This document shows positions 1 through 12,100 of a DNA stretch of 30,055 nt, in pieces; position 1 is the stretch's first letter, and each line of letters starts with the position of its first letter. The notes below the pieces were generated by a model. The model made no database searches, was not told the DNA's origin, and worked only from the letters and a program-made list of their open reading frames with translations. The translations under genes and the position numbers were made by a program. The stretch is from assembly GCA_000226015.1 (NCBI GenBank), contig JH154895.1:203336-233390 (forward strand), given 5' to 3'. This DNA is from Mnemiopsis leidyi (lineage: Eukaryota > Ctenophora > Tentaculata > Lobata > Bolinopsidae).

Positions 1-238
1 CATGCTTTTTGCCGAAGGCAAAAAAGCAAAGGAATGGTTTTAAGTGGTGGGTGTGAGAGGGGGTAGGGTTAGCTGGGTTTGCTGAATCGCAGCCCTGGCA
101 GTTAATTCTGCAGAGATTTTTGCATCAAAGGGTAGATTCATGTCTAGCTAGCTTTATTTAGAACGGTACCAAGTTCATTGGATAAAATCATGTTTGATTA
201 TTGCGATTGAAAGGTCGGCGTTTAAAAAAAGCGGTCCG

Positions 239-281
239 CTTTTTTAGAGGTGCATAATTGCTTTTTAGAGGTGCATAATTG
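239..281. repeat. 21-bp tandem duplication
   Basis: The unit ctttttagaggtgcataat plus two more bases occurs twice head to tail. The first copy has one extra T in its T-run. This is a short local duplication with no sign of function. Confidence 0.85.
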
Positions 282-290
282 CTTCACATA

Positions 291-327
291 ATGCCGTCTG
301 AAAACGCGCGCTAAGTTGCGCGCGTTT
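291..327. other. Uptake-sequence-like 12-mer plus perfect GC hairpin
   Basis: Positions 291-302 read ATGCCGTCTGAA, identical to the 12-base Neisseria DNA uptake sequence. Positions 302-311 (AAACGCGCGC) and 318-327 (GCGCGCGTTT) form a perfect 10-bp stem around the loop TAAGTT. A GC-only stem is conspicuous in this AT-rich sequence. It could be a foreign fragment, a bacterial-type terminator left by contamination or transfer, or coincidence. No bacterial gene is identifiable beside it. Confidence 0.5.
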
Positions 328-761
328 CCATGGTGATTTTAACTCATGTATTATCGTGCAATCAACATTCCACAAAATGAACACTGAAAACTTTGACGAT
401 TGATATCTTTAGCTGTGATTGATTATTTTTGACGCGGTAAAAAATTTATTCATAGAGCCTGATGTCAGACCGCAACAAAAACAAATTATTATTATCTTGC
501 CATTAGGTGCCAAACAATATCTGAGGAAAAATTAAAGATAATTGATCATTACGTATATGCGTTCCAAATAAATTTTTTGCCGATTATTTAGATGATATAA
601 CCGACCTCACCCCGGAAGCAGGACGTAAAATATTAGAAGTATTTCTTTTGAATCACTGGTGTATGTTCTTTATATTTATGCGATTTATAATTATATCTAA
701 CATCAAATGCGAATGCTTTGTTTAATGTACATATTTCTCAGTATGAGGATGGAAATATAAA

Positions 762-792
762 GCGTCCGCCTGAGACCTAACTAAGCGGGCGC
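762..792. repeat. GC-rich imperfect hairpin
   Basis: GCGTCCGC (762-769) pairs with GCGGGCGC (785-792). There are seven Watson-Crick pairs, and the eighth would be G-U in RNA, around a 15-base loop. It is the second GC hairpin in the first 800 bases. Confidence 0.5.
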
Positions 793-2061
793 AATTCTTG
801 TTTAGTACTGTACTTCGACAGAATTTTTGGCTTGATTGAATACAGCATTTTAACCAGTAACTCTGATCAAAATGGGCTTATTCGATAGCCGGCCTAGTTT
901 TCTTTCTAGAGTCTCTTAACTGTATGCCCTTAGATCTGTACAGCGAATAAAACAGATCTTGAATAAGCTAATAGAATTTAAGAAGAATGATTGTTATTCC
1001 CCACTACATGTTTTTCTAAGGCAGTTTAACGACAAACGTAATATCTCGATATGTATTTTGTTATCGTAGCTATGTAACAATAGAAATATAAATGTATAGA
1101 TATAAATGTAAATATTGTGACCCAAACTAAGAAACGTTCAAGTGCAAAAAAATCATGGAAGAGTTGGAAAGCTGTAGAAGTAATAAGATTTCCGCAAGGT
1201 TTAACTGCTGATAACCTAAAATCAATCCAATCATAACGTCATGACAAATTAAACGGTTGTGGACTGTCTAAATCTTAACTTGAGTTGAGCTCATAGTTGT
1301 TATCTTAAATTTTAGGGAAGATTCATGTCTTCATTTGAATTTTTGTGCTCAGCAGGTAAAACAAACCCGCGCGGAATGGGTTTTTCAGCCGCATATTTGT
1401 GCTATGAAATCCTTAGGCTGGAGCTATAAATCCTACATAATATAAAATGAAATTGAAAATTCAGTTTCTTCGTGCATCTGTAATATCGGTATACTATTTG
1501 TAAAGTTTTCAATGGAAAAGTAAAATATCGATGAATTTGTTCGATGTCGTTACTACCTCTGAATGAACGTGTAAGCGACAAGCAGCAACTCAGCAAGTCG
1601 CTAAAAATCCTGTACTAGGACAGATTGCTATAGATCCCGCTGTAGTCTGTAGTGGCTTATTTGGGCCGAGAGTGTCAGTTGTCATCTGCATTTTTCTAAT
1701 AAGTAAGACACGATTGTCACTGAGACGCGATCTTTTACGGCAACATTATTTGACGTAACGGTAACTGTCATTCTTCACTTTTTAATGGTTATTTTATTTG
1801 ACTATTTAGGTTTGACTATTTAAGTTAAACAGTTGAATGGCTAACATTACATATTGCCTGTAATTTTGTCTCATATGATGCATTAAGAATAGTTGCTGTA
1901 AATCAATCTCCACTTTTTTTCGTTAATTCGGAAACATCCGAATTTGCATTAAACAAGTAATGATATAAATTAAGTAAGCATATTTACTTAATAAATTAGT
2001 TACTTACCTTACTTGATTTAGTAAGTAGTTCATTTAACCGCTTGATGTAACTTTGTAAAGA

Positions 2062-5000
2062 ATGGATATCGATGGGACACTTGATACAATAGGATCCAAA
2101 GCCTCTGAAGTGAAAGATACCCTCATAAACCAGGGAGAAAATGTCAAGGGTACTGCATTAATGATACATCCCATTGGAAATTAAAATGGGAAATTAGCCT
2201 GCTCAATTGATAATCACGCGTGATTACTGTCTTATCGATAAATGTCAATTGAGAAAATTCTAGAACCACCCACATTTCTGCTAATTTAATTTTGCAATTA
2301 AATTACCAACTGTTTCAGCTGGTGTGTGGAACTGGTTTGCATATGCGCGGGGACAGATCGATGCAGGGCTGACAGCCTACCTCGAGGACAATGCGGTATG
2401 TTAAAAGCGATACACTGTGGTTGTCACGCTAGGTAATAACACTCGTCATTGAAACTGCGCTGCTAATTGGACTTTGAGAATGTGATCTATCTCTATTTTT
2501 TCTCCGCCTTGCCAGAGTATTGCGCAATACAAACAGAGCGGTATTTAACATAGTAACTACACCCAGGCTTTACAAGCTACAACAAATACAATATATCATG
2601 TGGGGGAGGAGGCACATAAGAAGTTTGCCCAGGCTGGAGCTTACACCGGCTCTTTGGGACAGAATGTAGTGGTAAGTGTGTATGTTTAGAGCTGTGTATA
2701 TAAGTGTACATAGTGAGTAAGGAGGTGGATTTTATGAGGCTCTTACCGTTGGCAATGGTTTCGCTTCTGTTAACTTATTTTACTGCAGTTCATTTTCAAA
2801 AGTCAAATCTGCGAGGTGTGGCTAAAATTTGACGGAAATGTGATATTTGCGTGTATTACTTTGATGTCAGGACACCAAAATGACATTGAGTCTTGGTGGA
2901 CGGTCTCTTGTAGAATTACTGATTACGTCAATCTCTCGCCCTGATAAGGTGCTGAGATAAACTCATATTTGGCAGGCACATTCCGCCATGACCGCTTTAC
3001 TTGTGACTTGTTTTTATCTTGCTTCCCAGTTACATTGTAACAAATGTATATTTCAGTCTCAAGTACAGTCATATGGTCAAGTTCTGCTATCTTCAGTCGA
3101 TCTGGCCAAACAAAAGGATGCCAGTAAGTAATTTCCGTGATTTGTTTAGAATTTAACGGAAGTTGTGCTTCCTGTCTGGCAGGTAGCCAAGATTCCAATT
3201 GGATCTTCTTATCCAGGAAGAGGTGCTGATTTGAAAATCGTAACAGATCTTCTCAAGAAAATTGGGTGGTTCAATCCCTAATAGAGTTCGCAGTTGTCAT
3301 ATGATTACTGCCCGTAATTTAATTACGAATTACGTATCACTCAACAGAAATTTGCAATGACTTTAGCGAAGTATTGCTAGTTTTAAGTCTCCTCTTGAAG
3401 GTAAAGTTAAGCACTCTTCGCGCAAAATGTGTCACGCACGTTTATATTCAACGTTAACTCACAATTTCCTGCATCGTGCTAGCTGCTATCACACCTCAGC
3501 AAACGAACGATAAACATACGTTTTTCTCATTGCTTGAGAATGATCATCACCTGCTCAAATTCAAGTTTCAATAAATAGATAATATCGTCACCTTTCAGCC
3601 CCGATCGAACTGAGCATTATCTGCGAGAAGCACATCGACTCGAGCTGTCTAAACGCGTCCTTCCAGGAACTCTTCTACAACACCACTTCATCATCTTACG
3701 ATGTTATGTCTGGTTTAGCCGCTCAACTTGTTGGCCCTGCAGCCGCTATTGAGGTGTGTACGTGGTTTTGTTGGTAACTAGGATATCATACTGCAGTGAC
3801 CTCATGGCCTGCAGCGGAGTATGGTTATGAGCTCATGTGCTGGGCTGCTCAGCAGTGTATTTTGATATCCACGATTTGTTAAGTCATGTATGGAGTAGGG
3901 TGTAGCTCTTCAGTCATAATCACCTGCCATTTGACACGTTGTCTACCAGACGATTATGACTGATGATGGTTGAATGTGTCGTAGTAGTAGTTTTTAGTTA
4001 AATAATATGTTGATCATTTGTCTGTGGCAATAACTTCATCAGTAAATTGATGCTGGACTGAAATAGCAACCAAATATGGTCATTTATCATATGAGACGTT
4101 GGCGTGAATAAATTTGAGGAAATTATGTGAAGTTAATTATTAACGAGGTACGGTTTTTTCAAGATAGTGAGACATAATACTTAAGCGTTGAACCAATGAT
4201 CGAACAGTGGATGAAACTGTCAGTTACTATAGAGAATTGAACATTACCGTTTACAATCATTATTCTCTCTACGATCATTATTCTCTCGTCTTATTGCTCA
4301 GTCAAAAAGAATTGTAAGAGATCCTCTTTTAGTACAATAGCTTATTGTCAAACAATCGACCATGGCAAATTGAACGCAGGGTTGCAAAGAACGTATACAA
4401 GCAGCAAGAGCCCAGAAGTTGGTATCAGACGGCTCGGTAGTCGTTGCTATTGAGAGCTTCATCAACGAACTCGTACCTGGAACGTTAGTATTTTAGCCTA
4501 CTTGAGCTTTTCTTTCCCAAAATGCAGTTAAATTAATCATCATTATACGAACCTGTTTTTTAAACCCCCTTTACACGCGAAATGTTCATATTCTTTATAA
4601 TTTACCAATTAATTTAACTAATACGACTTTTATCTTATTAAATACCTCTGAACGTTTCCCCACACGCCTAACTACTGATTTATTCAGATGGGTAGAGCAG
4701 TATTGCATGCTAGTCAGTGACATTCAACATGAGATCGAACTGCACGTGTTCAGTCAGCCTGTCAACGTACCTGCATCTCTCATCACCAAGTCTAAGGACG
4801 CTACTCCTACCGAATATGCTCTCAGATCGACCGGTTATGCTAAATCCATTATCGAGGTGAGATATCAGTGTAAAGCGAAGTTGGCGATGTCTAACCATTC
4901 CTACGTGTCAATACATGATCTTTACTTCTAGGCTTTCTGATTCTTTTTGCCATAAAACAGTCGTGTTTCCGGCACAGCGGTACCAGCTGCTGCACTTAAC

Positions 5001-5227
5001 TTCCCCAGAAACTGACAAAATAATTCCAGGTGATATCAGAGACGTTCCCTGACGTGAACATCAAAGACTGGTACAGTCCGTTTGTCGGGATCTCCAACAA
5101 GAAGATCCTCTACCTGGTCTCCCAGCTGCTAGCAGCGCTCTATCACCAGCGGCTGATAAACACCCACCCTCCTGGCGTGAAGAGCGACGAAGAGGACCAG
5201 GAAGGAGATACGATGGAGCGATCTTAG
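2062..5227 (+). CDS. PRRC1: PRRC1-like protein (NTPase-like C-terminal domain)
   Basis: The exon model is 2062-2149, 2319-2395, 2567-2671, 3183-3222, 3599-3753, 4380-4483, 4688-4856 and 5030-5227. All junctions are GT-AG and phase-compatible, giving 936 nt and 311 aa (human PRRC1 is about 445). The last four exons match the C-terminal domain of animal PRRC1, which has an inosine/xanthosine-triphosphatase-like fold: 'GCKERIQAAR', 'VAIESFINELVPGTW' (human SVENFIAELLPDKW), 'ATPTEYALRSTG' and 'IKDWYSPFVGIS'. PRRC1 is known to act at COPII/ER-exit sites and to bind the PKA RI-alpha subunit. The first four exons (about residues 1-103) are not recognisably PRRC1, and joining them through the donor at 3223 is my inference. 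An alternative is a separate short gene ending at 3281, with PRRC1 starting at an ATG near 3303. The C-terminus is acidic (KSDEEDQEGD). Confidence 0.75.
3183..3281 (+). CDS. Alternative terminal exon of the 5' part of the PRRC1 locus
   Basis: If the internal donor at 3223 (AAGAG|gtgctg) is not used, this exon reads on to a TAA at 3279-3281. The four 5' exons then encode a complete 122-aa protein ending in 'LLKKIGWFNP'. An AATAAA at 3570-3575 could serve as its poly(A) signal. The locus may therefore make a short isoform, or this is the end of an independent small gene of unknown function. It has no signal peptide or transmembrane segment. Residues 31-90 look helical and rich in Ala and Gln. 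Confidence 0.5.
   Translation, partial: VAKIPIGSSYPGRGADLKIVTDLLKKIGWFNP
3570..3575 (+). promoter_or_regulatory. Candidate poly(A) signal AATAAA
   Basis: A canonical hexamer lies 289 bases after the TAA at 3279-3281 and just before the next PRRC1 exon. It would suit the short alternative transcript. Confidence 0.3.
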
Positions 5228-6151
5228 CTAGGATAGTTGGAAGTAGATGTTATAGCATGTCAATGTGGTCTTGTTGTTCTTGTGCTTCCTTGAAGATGAC
5301 GTTAATGCAGTGCTATCGAGGGACAACATTTTAGTGTGTTCTGGGATTTCCCCGTGCCGTCGATCGGCCAAGTGATAAAACAAAATTTGAGATTGTGATG
5401 AATATTTTGATGGTTCTTGTTTTTTTCAAGTTTTACGATTTATTTATTAAAGATAAATTCGTGAGCTCCGTATCTAATTTGTGTCGAATGCCGATAGCAT
5501 GTTTGCTCTTCACATTGAACGTAGATATTCTATCATGCCTATGATAATTCATAGCATGATAATTTAATTTGATTTCTATGTAATTGTGCGTTCTGTTCAT
5601 ATTATTCATTATTCTGCATGGCATTGTGAGTTACATGAAGTAATGACCATCTTGACTAGGATCTTTTCTTTACCCGTACGGTCGGCAAAATTCGTTACAG
5701 GATTTAACTTTATGCTTTTAGGTTTTCGAAGTCTACCAACTATGGTAACTCTACTAGGATCTAGGATTTTGCTTTTATTTTCGTAACAGAGGATTATCGT
5801 TTAACGAAATAACTTGTATTTCAAAGTTCTAATTGATGATATACATGATGGTAGTGTCTTTAATTATCCGACCGCCCGGCGGAACTGATAGAGAAATGTA
5901 TTATTGGACGACATAATTATTTTCCGATAGGCGAAACGAGCATTTGACAAGGTGCAACTGCAACACTAATTCAAATTTCCTATTTTCAATTATCGAAATA
6001 TGAAAAAGTTCGGTAAATTCTGGAGGACCAGTTGGAGCTGCCGCGGTTTGACTTTAAATGTTCACACATGTGCAATGTAACATGAATTATTAATATTCCC
6101 GTTAATACCGACATTTCATTTCATTTTCATTTACCATCTTTTCATTTTATC
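5228..6151. other. Intergenic between PRRC1 and the glutaminase homologue
   Basis: This holds the PRRC1 3' UTR, with an ATTAAA candidate poly(A) signal at 5447-5452, then AT-rich sequence leading to the glutaminase start. The short open frames here have no recognisable content. Confidence 0.5.
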
Positions 6152-9100
6152 ATGGTTCAGTCGGATGACCTTTGTATCAACCTTGACGAACTCGATGAAT
6201 CACCATTGGAGATCAAGCCGACTCCTACCCTAAGGTAAGTAAGAATCTCTCTTTTAAGTCTGCTTTGTCGGCGCTGCTTTAAATTAGGCCAGTTCCTCAC
6301 CACAAGCACACCAACAAAAACAAGTTGCTGCTACAGGCTGATGCCGGAAACTCCCATAAAAAGTTGATAGTAAATTAGAGCTTGGTATTCCCATTGTGAA
6401 TGTTCCGCGGCACTGATATTGCGTTATATTTCTCTGTTGATAGTTTACCGCTTAGAAGCGGTCCCTGTTAAAATGGGTGGGCATACTGTCGAAGTTGTTC
6501 AATCTCAGTGAGTAGATTGTAATTTTGGATCAGAATTATGTTCTACTTCTTAGGCTCATTGGTATTGCCTAACCGGGACCTGCGTAATGTGTGACTGTAA
6601 TGCCGTAGCCGACAGTTTTTTCAATGTCAGCAGCCTGCAGCCAGCTTGATTCTTATTAAGATAAAAATATTGACCCTAGTAAGTTTTGATTAGAGATATA
6701 ATAGTCATTAACCAGGACACGGATCCAGCAGTTAGTATAACCGTGAACAACATAGGACCTTTTAGTTTTACAGGATCGGACCCATTGCGCGCCGACAGAA
6801 CCCATTTATATGCCTTTTCATATAATTATACCGGCGCCCAATGGGTCCCATTTAAACGTCCTATGTTGTAAACGGTAGTAGAACTTGAGATGAAATGTAG
6901 TTGAACTTGAAGACCTACCAAATCAATTCTTGCTAGACGTTGCCTAGCCCTGCTATATCCTTTCCACCTCTACCAGTACCATGATTTTCACTATCTTGCC
7001 CTCGCAGAGAGCCAGACAAAAAAGAGCAAAATGAGAGTACAAGTGAACGTCTTGGTAGAGATGATACTAGTGATGAGATTCTTTCGGCTTTAGGGTTTGT
7101 TCAGTTTAGATAACTATTTTTGTGTCGTTCATGTAGAACACTGATATGCCATTGGTAAGATTTAGTGCAGTTAATACGAATGATACTACCGATTTAATTA
7201 GATAGAAATAGCTTTTATATGTTTATCTCGAAAAAGCTGCCCGACTACAGTTAAAACTATCAATCAAGTAAAACTTCAGATCCGAGGTGGGTGACGTGGA
7301 GATAAATGAGAGATTGTTGGAATCGTTCTACGAAGACAACGAGATTGATGTGTCCAAGTTTATCTGTGGACTTCTTGATAGAGGTCTTCACCCTCTTAGT
7401 GATCCTAGATTCAAGACGATCATCAACAAGTTGGTTGAACTTAAAGTTACTGTTTTTTATTAAATGTGTCTTGCGTAAAAGAGAGTATATTTACTGATAC
7501 TGTTTCGGCGTCGGATCAGCTGTTCAACTTCAACTTTGATTGATATCAATTTATACCTTGACAAACCTAAAACCCTATGTTTCATGTTAATTTATACCTT
7601 GACAAACCTAAAACCCTATTTTTCATGTTAATTTATACCTTGACAAACCTAAAACCCTATGTTTCATGTTTAATTATGAAAACATATTATGTGAAGAAAA
7701 TCTCCTGCAGGATGAAATCGTTCAATACCAGCGATGAACAAACCATGCCCGAGACGATGCTACCAGAAAATTTCAAAAAGTAAGTTTCCGATCAAAGTCA
7801 AACTATAATTGTAACAACTCGTCACCCATCATTGAGTTGCATACAATCAGGAATTGCGGAATATGCGGGCTAACTCAAACTTTTTGAGTTGATATCTGCC
7901 CAAACCTAGAGCTGATGTCTTTTTTTCCAGTTTTATTAGCATTTATTTAAATATTGTTATCATCGTGTTGATTGTTAACGATATCGTGTAAATGTAACCC
8001 ATGGTAACCATGGTATCTGTTTAATAAACAGTTTCTATTTATTTGGAAATATCTTGCTTTTCTCATTCCCGAACTAACCCACTGTTTACCTCCCCAGATG
8101 TTTGGCGTCTAACATGGTGTTTGTCCAACAAGCGCTGTCTGGTAACATGATCATCCCAGATTGGAAACGCTTTGCCGGACTTATTTCCGATATATTCGAG
8201 GAGTGTCGGGTAGAGGATTCTGGGGAGGTAATTATTATTATAGTCTCTCCTTTTTGTTTCTGATTTTTTAATTTCTAGATTGACCGTCATCTGTTTGATT
8301 CGATTTCTATCATTTTCCTTAACTTTCCTTAGATTGCTAAGTAGCTGCGTAAGAACTAGAAGTAATAGTAGCAGTCTGAAGATTTTGTCGGAGAACCGAT
8401 TTAAGGAGGGGAGGGCGCTAAATTTAAAACCCGGGAATTTGTGCGAAATTGTGAGATGTTGTCGGCCATGACCATGCCAGTGAAACTTGTTGCCCCCTGC
8501 AGGTAGCCCAGCTAACTCCCCAACTCCGAAATGTCGACCCGGAAGGTTGGGGAATCTCAGTCTGCACCACTGACGGACAGCGCCTGAACTTGGGAAACTT
8601 CAACAGCAAGTTTGTTTCTATTTGGGTTGTTTTTATGTTCGGGAATTTTGAAATGACATCATATCTAACCCTAGATATATATATCAGATATTCCATTTCT
8701 CTATCAGAGAACAAGAATTGTTCCTGCCATATTCGCTCTCGAGCTCACGATTTTGTTCACAATCAAAAAGTAATTTGTCTCTATACACAATTATTTCTCA
8801 GGTTTCCTCTCATGGATCTGAGTCGAGTTATTCTCTACTGTATTGTATGTAGCGACACCTCAGGAGAGTATGTACACAAGTACATTGGCAAGGAGCCAAG
8901 CGGCGGAAGTGCAGAAGCTCTAACTCTAAAAGACGGTCCGTACTTCTCGTCTCTTTTAAAGTTTCTTAAGTCTTTACTTTCTCCCGATAAAATCTCCCAC
9001 CTTATAGGTTAGTGCACAACCCGATGCTTATCTGTAAATTTTGTCCTCACAAGGTTAACAAGATCATATTAAAACCTCGTGTCTTAGGGATGCCGCACAA

Positions 9101-12100
9101 CCCCCTCCTAATGACCGGTGGAGTTACACTTACCTCCCTCATGAAACCTAATCTGTGTTTTTCTGAGAGATTCGAGTACTTCTCTCGAAAAGTTCAGGGG
9201 TAAGTAACAGTTCAATATATTTTTAATCATTAGCGATGATCGGTGGTTTTCAGCCTCAGAATGCACAATTCTTCCGCAGACCTAGTTCGAATTATTTGAT
9301 ATTTGGCGAACTATGAACAAAAAATTACTTTTCCTTAACCGAAATCTCTCCAGGTTTGCTGGTAACGACTACATTGGTTTCAACAACTCTTTGTCGTTAG
9401 CTTTGAAAGATCACTCAAACAGACTTTACGCAATCGGACATTACCTTAAGACCAATAAGTGTCTAAACAAGGACGCCCCAGTGAGTCCACTGATTAATTT
9501 TAATCATATAAAAGGATATCCATAAGCTTATTACCTATAATTGCTATGAATTCATCAATTTGGAAAGTTGTAAGATGTCTACGTTTGTAATTTAAGAAAC
9601 ATACTATTTTCTATGTTGTTAAGTAAAGTAGGAGCATCTTAATTCTCTAAATTTCCAAACTCCAGTCTTGTCGGTACTCAACCCCTCCCCACATTTAAGG
9701 TGCTGCTGGAGGAGCTGACTGAACTGTCTATACATTTTTCCTCGATAGACGCTACTTGTTCCAGTGGCAGTGTCATCGCCGCTACTCTTGCTAACGGTGG
9801 AATCTGCCCACTTACAGGTTACACTTATAGTTGAAATTATCTCTTTTGTTTTACTTTAACTTGGTGAGTGCAGACAACGCTGGGTGCTAACAGAAATCTC
9901 AAAACGTCAATACGGCGCGTTTTGTCCCGTTTATCGAATTCTATTTTTGCAATTTGCGGCGAAATAGCTATTTATAATCTAATATAACCATGGTGATAGC
10001 CATGATTGAGCTATTCTCATAAAAATATAAATTCCATGTACCTCAGGAGAGAGATTGGCACTTCCTGATGCTGTGAGGAACTGTTTGAGCATTATGAACT
10101 GCTGTGGAGTTAACGATTACAGCGGAGAGTTCATGTTCGAGGTAGGCATATCTGTCTGTGTCGGATCGAGAGATTCGAACGTTCATTTTTAGACCTTTTA
10201 CTTGACAGGTCTATTGACATAGGTCTTTTCAATGTCATTTGCATTATTTTTGGCGTCATTGATATCACAAAGAAAGAGCAATCAATATTCATAACTGCAA
10301 TACAAGTGTTCTTTAAAAAAGAAACAAAATTTTAAACCCAGCTGCACTCTGCAGCATAATGCGCTTTCTCATATCAAATTCGAACTAAGAAATCTATTTC
10401 AAAAAGAGTAACATCTCATCTTATCTGCAAAGATTACTGTACGAGCCAAATCGCACTCTAAAACTCTGAAATACTAAACAATTTTGTCGTGATCGCCCAC
10501 TTTACGCTCGTAGTACTGACTCTTTCACCATCTTATCTGATCCCTTAAGTCTCCGGTTTCTCCTCCGGTCTTGCCTCTTCTCGAGTCGATGGAGACTGCT
10601 CACGTCTCCCGACTCGTGGAGATCGTCATGAAGTTCTGTGTCTCCTGCAGCGTCTCCAATGTCTTCTGTGTCTGCATCTTCTAATGTACCTTTGGTGGGA
10701 AAAAGTTAATGCTAAAAGATTTCAGTTCCTTTTTTAAAAACATTCGAAAATTGTTGGCCTCAGGTATTTGCATTGTGAAATAGGGGTTTTACGATTTTTA
10801 TATACCTTGGGTGATTTCGTCTCTTGAAAAGTTTACAAATAATTCTGGGATCTCCGCCACATGCGAGTCGGTATCTTTCGGAGAAGCCATTAAATGCAGC
10901 GGACCTGGCACCGCTCCTCTCACAGACGTGGCGAGGAATGCTAAAATGAGGAGAAGTCGTATTTCAGTCATGACTGAAGACTTGGGCCCCAATAGGGCGC
11001 TTATAAACCTCCACCAGCGTGATCAATTTCCTGTGGAGAGTATTAATAAGTTATTGCAGGATATTGATTTCCTTTGTTCCACGGTTCGCGGTCAGAATTA
11101 TATTTCAATTCTCAATCTGAGATGAATTTTCCTATCGAGCTGTTTTTGGAGATTATACCGAGTAGAACAAAGCACGGAGGTATCGTCATAATGAACACAC
11201 GTGACTTGGACTGACGTGCATTCTAACCTTCTTAATGAAAAGTTAATCCTGTCTATATTAGGCAAACGTATCGATTATTAGCATTGTACAATGTTGTCGT
11301 ACGGTCAGCAAAAATGGGCTCTATTTGCTGAGGTCATCATGGATAACTTACTAACACGAACTTGGCTTCAACAAGAATCGATTTAGAAATCAAAGTAAGT
11401 TAAAAGAGCTTAGTTAGTTAAAAAAAAGCCAGTTCCTGCTCAGAACCTAAACAATTTGCTCGATTTAGATGCGTTAGTAGTGCTGTGAAATCTAAAAAGC
11501 AAAATCTAAATTTCTAAATCTCACAGGTAGGACTTCCGGCGAAGAGTAATCAGTCAGGAGCACTGATGTTGGTAATACCTAACGTTCTGGGGATGTGTAT
11601 CTACTCGCCAAAACTCGATATCAGTCAAAACTCCACGCGAGCTGTCAAGTTTTGTAAGGTGGGTAGAGCAGTTATTTAATTTTGAAGTTATTTTTTGTTT
11701 CTTAGTGTGTTTGTTCGTTTGGTTGTTTTTTTTGTTGGTAAGTAAGTTTGTTTTTTTTTGTTTTTCATGTCCTAGTGTGTTATCTTTTAACCTTTGTGCT
11801 TGACGTCTTGCCCCTCACACTCTAGATGCGTAGCTTTAATAAAACTGAACAACAGGATTATACAACGTACCATTATACTTGACGTACCATTACGATACTT
11901 TTCCAGCTTTTCACAGAGAAGTTCACGTTCCACCAATTCGACCCTGTTTCCACGGCCTCCGCCCGGAGTGATAAGTGGGACCCAAGAAGGCAGGAATTCT
12001 CAGAAAGCAAGGTATGGTTTTGTATACTTTTACGCAGTTAAATACTTTGCGAATACTATTGCCAAATGCCAACATACTGATTAACATATTTTAGTTACAG

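Larger units (their letters stand above)
1..2061. other. Intergenic, no supported gene
   Basis: No exon chain or long open frame with recognisable protein content is visible on either strand. The stretch contains a 21-bp tandem pair (239-281), a 12-mer identical to the Neisseria DNA uptake sequence followed by a GC hairpin (291-327), a second GC hairpin (762-792), and a 59-codon open stretch at 546-725 with coding-like composition in its first half. The rest is AT-rich and featureless to my reading. Confidence 0.6.

Noticed and set aside
640..665. Segment ending ...FLLNHW|gtgtat near 659, similar in look to the W-ending exons
   Set aside because: The Arg is at the wrong spacing, there is no upstream Trp, and the donor is poor.
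2516..2540. 25-base micro-exon in the PRRC1 locus (flanked by ag and gt)
   Set aside because: Including it breaks the frame and leaves only 26 bases before the next acceptor. Exons 2319-2395 and 2567-2671 join cleanly without it.
2923..3198. 91-codon minus-strand frame in the PRRC1 locus
   Set aside because: It is in an intron, has no recognisable content, and overlaps the 3183 exon only at its edge.
7430..7455. Longer glutaminase exon 3 through GTTGGTTGAACTTAAAG
   Set aside because: The frame then does not match exon 4 in phase, while ending at 7429 (AACAA|gttggt) gives a continuous homologous reading.
10811..11125. 104-codon plus-strand frame over the nested gene
   Set aside because: It is a shadow of the minus-strand signal-peptide exon, with no homology or splice support.
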